This document shows, piece by piece, positions 1 to 10,800 of a stretch of 64,000 nt of DNA. The stretch comes from Rotaria sp. Silwood1 (lineage: Eukaryota; Rotifera; Eurotatoria; Philodinida; Philodinidae): the NCBI GenBank assembly GCA_905250075.1, contig CAJNOP010000027.1, positions 1,284,741-1,348,740 of the forward strand, given 5' to 3'. The first letter of the stretch is position 1, and each line of letters opens with the position of its first letter. A model generated the notes under the pieces. The model had not been told where the DNA came from. It saw only the letters and a list, made by a program, of their open reading frames with translations, and made no database searches. A program made the position numbers and the translations under genes.

Positions 1-2526
1 TAATTTTTTTTGTATTTAATGACTACATCAATGGAAGAAATATTGTCCTCAATTTATGATAATCTTAAATTGTTATTGGCAAGCTTATCGTCCTGTAAGT
101 AATAACGAGCGTATAGTAATATATCCATTTCGACAATCACTGGAAAAGAAATGAATCAAAGCAAAAAGACAATAACAAGACTAATAAAATGGCAAAGAAA
201 ATTTAAGGGTATAGATCATCGACTCTTATCTTTCTTTATTGTTTCGACGATAAAAATATCATAATTAGAAATGAAAAAAGACAAGGTTAAAATGATAAGA
301 AATATATTCTATTCAATAATTTTTTTCTACACCTGCTTTGTTAGTTATATCCCACGAAGCAAACTGAATCTATATTATCGACATTGAATGATTCATTTAT
401 TTTAACTCGTAAAATAAAATGTCATCTGATTCGATATTTATTTTACTCTATTCAATATAAAATCTCTCTTTTTTTTTATATAAAAAGAATAGATCTAGTG
501 ACATCAATTGTCGACAAAACTTCTACTAGTACGAATTAAATTTAAACTCTAAAGAGAATTCTCCTATGATTCATAGATATATTAATTTATATATCATTTT
601 TTCCTAAAATAATATATGACTTTGACATATAACTAAAATGGGATATGATCACTTTCGATTTATTATTGCTTTTTTTATAAGAACTATTTTAGGTTAAGTA
701 GTGTGACTATGAATATCTGTAAAAAAAATATTCACTCTTGCAGTTCATATCTAACTAAATTTAGTAAACTGATTAGATAATTATTTAAAACATAGTAAGC
801 AAATAACTTTCAAACATTACGATAGAAAAGTTCCAAAAATTTCAGAATCGAATTTTCTTCATATAAGTGGCATTTATCGTAAATTTTCAATAAGATCAGA
901 CTCTGAAAATTCATCTAAACAAAATCACTTCTCAAGAGACCTTCTCATTTCATAGAACAAGACTTTTTTCGTGTATATATTCGTGCTCAGTTGCTTCACT
1001 AACTACAAATTCTATTTTTTTTGAAAAATCTAAGCATGTTCAAGAAAAATTGTATGTGAAGATTTCTTAGTTTCAAGACACTTTTAAAAATCATATTATT
1101 CAGTATTTCAAAATATTTTTTTTTTAATTGATAGTATTTGTACATGTAAATGCGTGCAATGAGAACTTTGGTTCTTTTCTTTGTGTGACATCACTAAAAT
1201 TAGACTTTCAACACTAAACTCAATGGAATAAAGGTTCTACAATTGAGTTGTTCAGCATATCTAAAGAGATGCTCAACATACATTTAATGCATAGCATTTA
1301 GCCAAAATAAAGTTCAGAATCATAAGATATATGAATATTTATATTGTGAAATCATGTCGCTATCGAATAAAATCGACTATATACAAAGTCGTGTTGTTTT
1401 TCGTTAAATTTTACATTTTAATAAACATTATCTTTCTATCTTTGTTTTTGTAGAGTTAAGAAATTTCACAATGTGAAGATTCGAAAATAAAGATATTCTT
1501 TATGTAACTACATAAGTAGTATTCTATAGAATATTGAAGCAATTTTCTATTATTTCATACAAAAACTGTTTCTATGTAACAAGCGAATATGATAAGTTCA
1601 TATGAATCATATCAACAAATAGATGTTTGAATAAAGAGTTATAATCAAGACAAAAAACACTCAAGAAAATTGTGTCTTGAATGATGGTTTTTTTTCTTTA
1701 TGTAGCCGAATAAATATTGATAATATTCTATTACAATATGTTATGAAAGAACAAAACAAATCCAAACAATGACACTATATTAGGATATTGTGAAATTTTT
1801 TTTCAATAAATTAAGGTAAGTAAACAATTGATGTGTTTGTTTTTGTAATCTCATCTGCAAATCACAAAATCATTTAAAATAAATCTATGGTATATATTGA
1901 AAATCGTTATTAGAAGTTAAGAATCTGCCATTAAAACGAAGAATTCTCCTACTAATTATCAAAATAAATGAACAGTCTGATTTTCTTTTTCATTCAAAAA
2001 TATTCAAAGAAAATAAAATCAATTTACTTAACACACAAAAATGTCATATAAAAAGTTAAACTTCATTAATTATCAATTAATAGAACCAATTTTCATTCAG
2101 CATATAATACTGGATTGTATTGTTATATGAAAGAAGAAATTATCTCAATATCTAATCAATAAACAAAATCATAGAAGCTGTGTAAGAAATCTATGCTCTT
2201 TATATCTAAAAGACAAACATTTCTTGATTCGAATTCCCAAATGAAAAAATTTCTCTAAACTTGAAAGATTTCCCTTAACACATGTTACCGCATATAGGTT
2301 GATTCTGTGCTTCTGATCATTGCTATTTTAAATAAATACATTCAATAAAATGCTGCATTATCAAACACAAACGAATAAAGAATTAAGATCAAAGAAAGTT
2401 GAAGATGTAATAAATTACTAAAGTTGATATGTGAAGAAGTTTATGTAACTTGAGAATGAAATAATCACAAGTAAAATTTTGTTTTTACTGGTTCGTATTG
2501 ATAACAGAACGTACCGAAAATAAAAT
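1..2526. other. AT-rich intergenic DNA with one dispersed repeat copy
   Basis: I see no credible coding exon on either strand; open frames are short and low in complexity. The stretch at about 2110-2320 resembles two other places in the window and is listed separately as a repeat. Confidence 0.6.
2110..2320 (+). repeat. Dispersed repeat family R2, copy A
   Basis: This stretch resembles 29789-29975 and 55318-55555, all in the same orientation. Shared blocks include a GACAAACATTTCTT-like core (about 2212-2225), an upstream GAAGAAATTATYTCAATA block and a downstream CTTGAAAGATTTC block. No terminal inverted repeats or coding frame are evident, so the family type is unknown. Confidence 0.55.
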
Positions 2527-3113
2527 ATGCGTATTATTATCATTCCATTGGCATTAATTGTCGTTTTCTGGTATTCGATGTACGAGCTAAAAACTTCAAT
2601 CAATTGGAATGGCAAGATTGTGGTAATCAAAGTGTCACTATTAACAATATTGACATGACACCAATGCTTTTATATATTCCAGGTTTTGTTTACTTTATCC
2701 TTGCTGCTACATTGCAGCAGTCTGTTAGTTCGTTTTCGATTGACTTTTCCATATGCAAGAAAACAAACTGATCCATTTTCTTCCTTCAGTTTTTTATGTT
2801 AGAGGTTATACGAGTAAGTCTTAACATCATGCGTTCTGTTAATGGCATCACACTTCTAGTAAACTGTTATTTGGTTCATATACATATGATGATCTGTACA
2901 TACTTTTTTCAAAATACATTAACTGAATTTCAACCTGGCAATTGTCCTCCAGCATTGGCTGTCTATGGCATTGACTGTACATGTCCATTCAATATAAGTT
3001 CTCAAAACACTTGATATTAAAAATCATCAATTTAATCTACTCGATGCTTCATAAACACTAGCAACTTTCTTGGCTTCTGGAAATTTCGATATAACGGTGA
3101 CACAAAATTAAAA
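2527..3113 (+). pseudogene. Decayed GM2-activator-like (ML/GM2A family) gene
   Basis: The pieces of a secreted GM2-activator-type lipid-binding protein are readable but disrupted. A hydrophobic leader opens at 2527 (MRIIIIPLALIVVFW). The mature N-terminus follows in another frame from 2586 (LEWQDCGNQSV, then NIDMTPM..YIPG). That frame runs to an in-frame TGA at 2769-2771 and continues to 3014 with the family hallmark NCPPALAVYGIDCTCPF, matching the CP..L..YG..C.CPF motif of GM2 activators. A last piece, LASGNFDITV at about 3070, equivalent to the C-terminal TGNY strand, lies in a third frame. Some breaks could be short introns (possible GT at 2683, AG near 2790), but the frame change at the leader and the stop before the last piece argue for a pseudogene. 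GM2-activator proteins present glycolipids to lysosomal hydrolases. Confidence 0.6.
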
Positions 3114-3803
3114 AAAAAACAATTTTTATATCTAATGAACACAACTAATCAGATCGATAAATAGAATGAATGTCTTTCCATCTTGTTCCTATAATAAATA
3201 TTACATTAAAAACTAATAAATTCAAATTATTTTGCACATACATTATTAATATTGATGATTATAAAAAAGAAACAAACAACAATTTTGTTTAATAATGCCT
3301 TTTCTGATTGCTACGAGAGACAATGAAAGACTTTCTTTTCACAAAGTTTTTGATGTTAGTCTCCATTAGATTCAAAATTAAAATAGACAATACTTTGGTC
3401 TTTTTCTAAGGTTAAGAAATTTGGGAATACTATACAATTCATGAGCATCAGCTAATATTCAAAAAGGAAGGAATTCTTCAGAGGATTCAAATGTTTTTGA
3501 ATTTCAATTGTTATATATGTTTGACTCAATAAAAAGCAAAGTTGGAACAGTATAAATGATAAATCACAAGTTATATTTAGATGCTTATCAGCAGATGTCG
3601 AATTTTCATTTTATCGGAGTATTAGTCTATTTGTTTTTGTTATGTATCTGATGAGAAACTAGAATCTACGCAAAATCAAATATTCATTAACCTATTCTGA
3701 TAAAACTTTACAAGAAAATTTCATCTATTAATACTAAACGATTTAATAGAGAAGCATGAAAACAAATCTAATATAAACTGAGCAAATACTTAATATTCTA
3801 CTA
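3114..3803. other. Intergenic, nothing recognised
   Basis: AT-rich sequence with no coding frame or repeat that I could recognise. Confidence 0.5.
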
Positions 3804-4240
3804 AGGGCATACCAAAAGTAGCCGCAGTGACATTTTAATACCGTATAGTAGACTTAAAGAAATTTTCTCACTACATAGTCTGATGGAGAAAGAAAAGCTC
3901 TATCTTTCTATGCTATATGATCATACCGCAACGAATATCATAATCATAAAATTTCGATAAGATGTATTTCGTTATCATATGTGCTGGTTGTATTATTACC
4001 GATTCTAAAAAATACGAATGAGTATTTTTTAAATACCTATTGATAGAAATAAGATAGAGAACTGCGGTTTTCATCGTTGGACAGAGGAGATCTGGCCTCG
4101 TAGCGACACTTTGTAAACATATAGGAATATATAGGATTTTAAAACGCCATTTATATAGGATCACCTATTCCTATATAGGATATTTATAGGACATCAGTTT
4201 TGAATAAAATTCTATATATATATGTATATGCATATCACGC

Positions 4241-6869
4241 AGAGATGTCCATGGTGGCGCTACCGCTGCCGCGCCGCTTCGGCCATGGCGGTAGCGGCAA
4301 GTTTTGTTCCTTTATCGTCGCGGCACGAAGCGGCAGCGGCAAGTTTTCATTTTTACCGTCGCAGTGCGTCGAGGTAGCGGTTGAAATTTCCATTTTTTCC
4401 GAGAAAATCTAATACTTGAGTAGATTATTTTACTATGATTCAAAGTAAACCGATTTTTTTCTCAACCAGTATATTTTCATTACACTTTAATCGTCTAATA
4501 GAAATATAAAGGTTAGCATCATGTAATTACATGATAACATTATGTAGGAGCATTTTACTAGATTGTCAAGAATTCATATTCTACCCCATTTATTATTTAT
4601 ATACATAAGAGACTATACACACGAAAATGTTCGAATCATTATTAGGTGTAAAAGTTTTAAATGTCAGATATATTTCGAAAAAAGGAAATGAGTTATTTCC
4701 AATTCTCGTGCAAATGAAAATCCAGTCCAATTTTCTTTTCGATTCTTAAATTTCAACACATTTCGTGACATTCTTTTATTGTAAAATAACCGTTAGAGAC
4801 ATGAATAAGTATTGATAATACAGATTAACGATGTATCGAATGAAAGCAAATACAAACAGAATAGACGTAGTAACTATATTACAGTCATTTTAGTAAAGTA
4901 AAGAATAGCGAATTGTTTTTCTGTTCATAAGTCAACTTATTATGATTGGAACAATCCACAAAACAAAAGCACTATCTTATTCTATTTACAAATTAGTTTT
5001 TTGTGACCATGAATTTGATTTATATTCTGGATGTAATGGATTTGATTTTTGTCTTTCTTTTAGTATAATATTACATGTGCTATTAAATTATCTTGAATGA
5101 CTAGTGTGGATCTTTCACCACCATTAACGGATGATAAAGTTATTATCGATATATCTTCATTAACAATAGCAATCGATAGAGAACAGTTAAAATTAAAGTT
5201 TCGATGGGTGCTTATCAAGATTCTTCTTTTACAGAACTATAAACCTCGTTTTTACTTACATACAAAAAATTTACTTAGAGTTCACATAAAACTGATATAT
5301 TCTGATATTTTATTTCAAATATTGTAGTCTATATCGTTTCACTCCCTTACCACCATATAGTCACAACAGGCGAACTTTTCTTCATCTGCTCTAGCTGAAT
5401 AGATCTCAAGATTTATCTATAGCACATAAGTTTCTTGCCCAAGATTCTCACGTAATTCATGCGTATATCAAATTATGTTTCCGTAGGGTCAGTTGCTTTC
5501 TCGAAGTTCCCATAATCTTTCGCTTTTACCAGGCTAAAATATCACTTATTCAGACGAAATAAGAGTATTCTATTTGATCTATATAGTGATTTCTAACAGT
5601 TGGTGCAAAATTTTTGCATTAATTTTCTTTTCAGTATAGCATGGCAACGAATCTTCACAGAGACTCAATCTTTTTCTTGTTAGAAAGAGAAAGGTGTCTA
5701 CTACAAAAATATGTAAAAATATTTGATTTAAAATGTTTACTAAAAACCAAAAAGCCTTAAGAATAAGTTGTATCGAAAAAGTGCGTTTCAATTTAATTCA
5801 AAATTAGAGATGAGAAATGCATTTGTTTAATTTGTTTTGCACTCGGCTTTCGATGTTTGGAAGCACGGTATATGTGAGTTTGACCAATGCAACGTGGGAT
5901 TTCTAATCATGCAAAAACATTCGAGTTACAAAACTACAGGCTTCAAAGGAAACAGTTTCATTAAAAAGTTGATTTTTCGTCTAGAACATCCAATTAAAGT
6001 TGTCACACGATGTCTAATAGAAAAGCTGAATTCTGTTTTATATAATGTACTTTTATAGAAGACTCAATAAGCTTTAATTGCATATAAAATACGCAGTTTC
6101 TGCTCACTTTGATGTTGGAAGAAATCTTATTATTCGAAGTCATTTATTAGGTGTGAAAAATTTGTACTAACAAAAGATGTTAGAAAAATGTTGAATTCGA
6201 ACTCAACCGGTCACTTGAAAATCTTATTTTCCCGCGTTTACAATGCCTGATCGTAGCGATACAAAACTCGATAAAAGCCGGAAAAAAAGATCAACTTTCT
6301 TTACAGATGGAATTTCTTCTTTTAAATTCCAGAAGTTGAAAGGCACTTTTCCAGTCCAACGTGTTCTTAAGGCTTTTTAGTTTTTGGTACACATTTTGAA
6401 TCAAATATTTTTTACACAATTTTGTATTAGACACTTAGCTCTTTCCAACGAGAAAAAGATCAAGTCTCTAATAATTCGTTGCCACGCTATACTGACAAGA
6501 ACATTAATTAAGAACTTTTGCATCACCCGTTATTTAATTTAATATTTCAAGTGTTCAGATGTTCTCGGTCATTCGCTGTATTGTTTGTTCTTCAATTGAA
6601 GCTCTAACAAACTCATGATTCTTATCCATTTTGTCACATATTGATATTCGACATAGTAACTCATATCAGTTATACGCTACAAAAACGGTATTTTTATTGG
6701 AGAGCAGAGAACTTCCTGTAGATCGTACCATTTATTAGGTCGCGGTAGCGGCGCGGCAGCGGTAGATTTTGTTCCTTTAGTACCGCGGCCCGGCGCGGCA
6801 GCGGCAAATTTTCTTTTGTTATCGTCGCGGTGCGGCAGCGGCAAATTTCCAGCAGCAATGGACATCTCT
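4241..6869. mobile_element. Inner element with AGAGATGTCCAT termini and GC-rich arrays
   Basis: Inside the hAT-like element is a second pair of inverted termini: AGAGATGTCCATGG at 4241 and CAATGGACATCTCT ending at 6869. Next to each lies a strikingly GC-rich array of about 36-base units built on GCGGCAGCGGCAA and TTTTGTTCCTTTA (4255-4395 and 6737-6855). Both arrays have the same orientation while the tips are inverted. I found no target duplication, so this may be a nested element or structured subterminal sequence of the surrounding one. Confidence 0.5.
5585..6535. repeat. Long inverted repeat (central foldback)
   Basis: The sequence at 5590-5800 reappears inverted at about 6340-6530. Examples are CAGTATAGCATGGCAACGAA (5633) against the complement of TTCGTTGCCACGCTATACTG (6477), and CCTTAAGAA against TTCTTAAGG. 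Pairing weakens toward the centre near 6060. The frame at 5837-6058 lies in the loop and has no recognisable protein. Confidence 0.7.
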
Positions 6870-7737
6870 ACTACTATCCACATAATTCGTTTTACATATT
6901 AATAAAATTATTGAAAACACATAAATCTATAGTCATTATTTTCAAAATATACAACTTTTCTGGCACAAACCTTCATTTTTTTTAAATATAGGAATATAGG
7001 AAAATTTTAAAAAAAATAGGACATTATAGGACCGATTCCAAAAATATAGGAAATATAGGAAAAATAGGACAACTACGAGGCCAGGAGGAGATGAAGACGC
7101 AACGAATAGTATGTGACAGGTTTTCCTGATCTATTTTTCGTAAGGTATTCACAATTGTTCCTTTTAAAATGAGCTTACCTGGTAACTGTTTACAGTGAAT
7201 TTTCAAGTATCGAGTATGAATTCAAATCCCTAATTGAAGATCTACAAAGTGCAGCTGACTAAGTTAAATAATATGTATTCTAGTCGAGTCTCTTATATGA
7301 TTTTCTAGCAAAATCTGTGAAAAAAGCTCACATTTGTGCTTTTTCCCTTTTTTTCATACAAAAAAATAATTTTTCCGACTGTTAAAAAAATTTAATAAAA
7401 ATACATCAGAAATCAATATTAGAAAAGCCTGAAATACACGTTTCGACGCATCTTCATCTGATCCTTCCAACGCTAAAAACCATACTTCTTCATCTTATTT
7501 CTAACAACAAATATTCATAGAACCGTGACAAATCCAAACAAAACAGATCTTATCGAAATTTTACTATTATCATACCAGTTACAGTATGATCAAATAGCAT
7601 AGAAAGATAGAGCTTTTCTTTCTCTATCAGATTATGCAGAGACAAAAATTTCTTTAAGTCTACTATACGGTATTAAAGTGTCACTGCCACCAGAGACCGA
7701 AACGAGTCAAAAAAATTCAACTCGACTCGACTCGACT

Positions 7738-7837
7738 NNNNNNNNNNNNNNNNNNNNNNNNNNNNNNNNNNNNNNNNNNNNNNNNNNNNNNNNNNNNNNN
7801 NNNNNNNNNNNNNNNNNNNNNNNNNNNNNNNNNNNNN
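7738..7837. other. Assembly gap (100 N)
   Basis: Exactly 100 N. The left edge is a tandem CGACT pentamer run (about 7716-7737), a likely reason for the break. The right edge enters a CKAP5 exon, so 5' exons of that gene may be missing or displaced. Confidence 0.95.
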
Positions 7838-10800
7838 TTGGTATGTTATGGAAATGTCTTGGTGAAAAACATATTCTTCCACATGTAACAGACTTAGATG
7901 AACTTAAATTAACAAAAGTAAATATTGAGTTTATGATAAATAAAAATATTCGAATATTTATTCTTTTAGATAAAAGAATATGCTGAAAAATCAATTTTAT
8001 TAAATGCACGTGGTGAACCTCGTCCACCACCATCAGCTGCTCCACCATCAACAACGACAATTGTTAAAACGATTAAAGGTGGTGGTGCTGTTGTTGTTAA
8101 ACCAGAAGTTGTTCTACCTGAAAAAGATGATGATGAAGAAGAAGTACCTACTCCATCACCTCCAACTAAAGCAAATACAGCTGCTAACAAAAAGAAAACT
8201 GCAACCGGTACTAAAGCCGGAGCTGCTGCTGAAACAACAGATGACAAGAAAAAAGATTCCAAAGCAAAAGTAACTATTCTTTGCATTTTTTTTTCTTAAA
8301 TAATTAAAGCAATTTTTCAGTCATTTATTACAAAGATATAAAATCCAAGTTTTTTTTTGTTTAATTTGAAAAGAAATTATTTGTGTTTAAATCTTTTTGC
8401 TTAGACAACTGCAACACCAAGAGGTAAAACTCCTCCAAATAATACTGCTGGTAATGCTGCTTCAACAACAGTGAAAGGTGGTCGACCAGGAGTGGCTCCT
8501 GGAAAAGGTCGATCAGTAACGGCTCCATCTCCACCAAAACAACAAGTGGAAAAAGAATCAGAATTAACAACAACAGGACAACAAGATGATCATCAACGTC
8601 CTGCTACTGCACATCGTATTCAATCAAAAATTGAGAAAAAACAAGGTCAATTTCAATTATCACTTGATGATGATCATATGGATGCTTTACGTTTACCTGA
8701 TCTACTATCAAGTGAATCACCAAATGATTATGATATTCCAGATTTACCACCACGAACGTATGTTTGATTTTTATTTTCATACTTAGAAAAAAGAACAGCA
8801 AAAAAAAGTGTTAGCGTAATCCCTGTAAATAATAAAAATGTGAAATACGACATAACTCCTATTATGAATTATAAGGAGAATTATTTTATACTATCTATTT
8901 CGGAACGCATTTCTTCTCAAAATTCTTTGATTTAATCATCCAGAAATTCAATATGGAAATAGTTAGTATAATAATCGTGAATCAACAGATTTTTGTTTTC
9001 AGTATAAGTCTCATTTTGAACAAGCTAAAAATGATTAAACTCGATCGTTTTGTAGAACGGACACTTCTATACAAAATGTGATAGTGAAATATACTGTAGC
9101 TTTTATCCAAGTGAGACTACAAACGTTTTTTTTTGAAATAGCTTCTTTCAATGTAAAACCGTTGTCAATTTTTCAAAATTGAGTATTTAACAAAAACAAT
9201 AAGTGAGATATCTTGTAGAAATAAAAAAAAAAAAATAAAGATGTCAACTTTTAGTTTTGAATCATAAAAGTGAAACAAGAAACATTTTCTGACTGAACTA
9301 ATTTATTGGACTTTTCAAAAACTATTTAACTACTATCGAACAAAAAGGGAGACTAAATTTTGAAGCCTATATTCGAATTGGACACAAATTTTGGTTGTAA
9401 CTCGTAGTTTTTGATAATTTTCAGCAGGTCAAAATTAAGTAAACATCTTATCTAAAAACTTTCCGATCGCCTGTTACGGCAAGAGATTATTGATATACCA
9501 CCTGTTATAGTTTATAAATGTCTGTCATGGTCTCTTAAGGAGATTCAAATTTTTATTCTAATATTTCAATATTCATTTTAGATTATATTTCACATAAAAA
9601 AAAAGTAATAGTTAAATCTATCTATTTATTTAGTGTACCAACAACATCAATACCAGTATCATATTTAGCTGCATCATCTGATTGTCGTCAATCAATTGAT
9701 CTTGTTATTGCACTTATAGCTGATCATGAAGTTGCAAATAGTTTATCATCATTAGCACAAATTGATGAAGTTCTTAATGATGGTAATAAATGTATATTTC
9801 TTGAACAACATGTTGATAAACTTTTACGTATGCTTTCAATGAAATTACGTATTGCACAACAAAATCATTTATATGATTCATCATTACCAAGTGATAGTGT
9901 TGAACGTTTATTTCGTGGTATATTATCTGTTTTACTTGATCTTTTTTCACGTTCACATCTTGCTAAATTAGCAACACGTGATACATTAAAAGAATTACTT
10001 AATGTACTTTTACCATTTGTTGTTGTAACAATAACACCAACAACAAATCATAGTCATAATTTAGCATCAAGAATTGATGCAGCATCAAATGAAGATTTTA
10101 TTCGTATTGTTAATGTTATTGTATTGAAAATTTTACAAAATGCACATATGACTTATGTTTTAACAGCATTAATACGTCTTTTAACAGAATGTTGTTTACC
10201 AAATGATTTTTCAATTAATGATCCATTTTTTAAATTAGTACTTAAGGTAATTGAAATTGAAAAAAAAAAGTCAGAAGAAATAATTCATAGTCTTTTCTTT
10301 TTTTTTGTTGTTGTGAAGATTTGTTATAAGCTACAAATTTTGTGCTTGAGTCGAAAAGTAAACTTCTCTTTAACAAGTTCTTGCTATATTGTTTCTTTGA
10401 GCTTGAAATATTTATCTTTTCGAAAATATTCAGACCTAAATACATCAAATATTAATTAAAAAGATAAATCTAAATATAACTCGTCAAAAACTCTGTCAAT
10501 ATCAGTTTTGCTAAAAATATTGAATGTGTTCTTAACATCTTAACAAAAAAAACAGATTGAAAAATAAAATCGACATAACATAAATATTTTTTGCAAGAAT
10601 ATTAGTTGTCATATTTCGAAAGCATGCACATGAACGCCATTTTTTCGCGTTACTGATACAGAATAACAGTGAAGATGGCAAAATGCGTGATGAAACTTCC
10701 ATGATCTTAGATTATTTTCGATTTTAGTTGTGAGTGGATGTGGATGTTAGTGAGGGTACACAAAAGATTCTTAGTCAAGCCGATACTCACATCTATAATG

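Larger units (their letters stand above)
4092..7084. mobile_element. hAT-like DNA transposon with 8-bp target-site duplication
   Basis: The ends are inverted repeats: CTGGCCTCGTAG at the left (4092) and CTACGAGGCCAG at the right (ending 7084). They are flanked by a perfect 8-bp direct repeat, GAGGAGAT (4084-4091 and 7085-7092), the duplication length typical of hAT transposons. Just inside each end is a degenerate array of TATAGGA-like units (about 4112-4195 and 6985-7075). The termini resemble those of the element at 22668-24223. No transposase frame survives, so it is non-autonomous or decayed. Confidence 0.8.
3804..7690. mobile_element. Palindromic (foldback) DNA element, split by a later insertion
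   Basis: The sequence at 3824-4091 is repeated in inverted orientation at about 7440-7686; one block at 3823-3863 matches 7646-7686 almost base for base. After the insertion at 4092-7084 is ignored, the left arm continues at 7093-7180 and still pairs with the right arm, so the original element was about 0.9 kb with arms near 300 bases. Its left tip, AGGGCATACCAAAAG, matches the tip of the MITE in the PAF1 intron (49864) at 14 of 15 bases. The right tip has diverged or is lost near the gap at 7738. Confidence 0.75.

Noticed and set aside
5097..5327. 76-codon frame inside the nested element as a transposase remnant
   Set aside because: No zinc finger or catalytic motif is readable; it is likely a chance frame.
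7678..8060. Open frames running through the N gap at 7738-7837 on both strands
   Set aside because: They exist only because N codons are read as open. The real exon begins on the right of the gap, and the left side is transposon arm plus a CGACT repeat.
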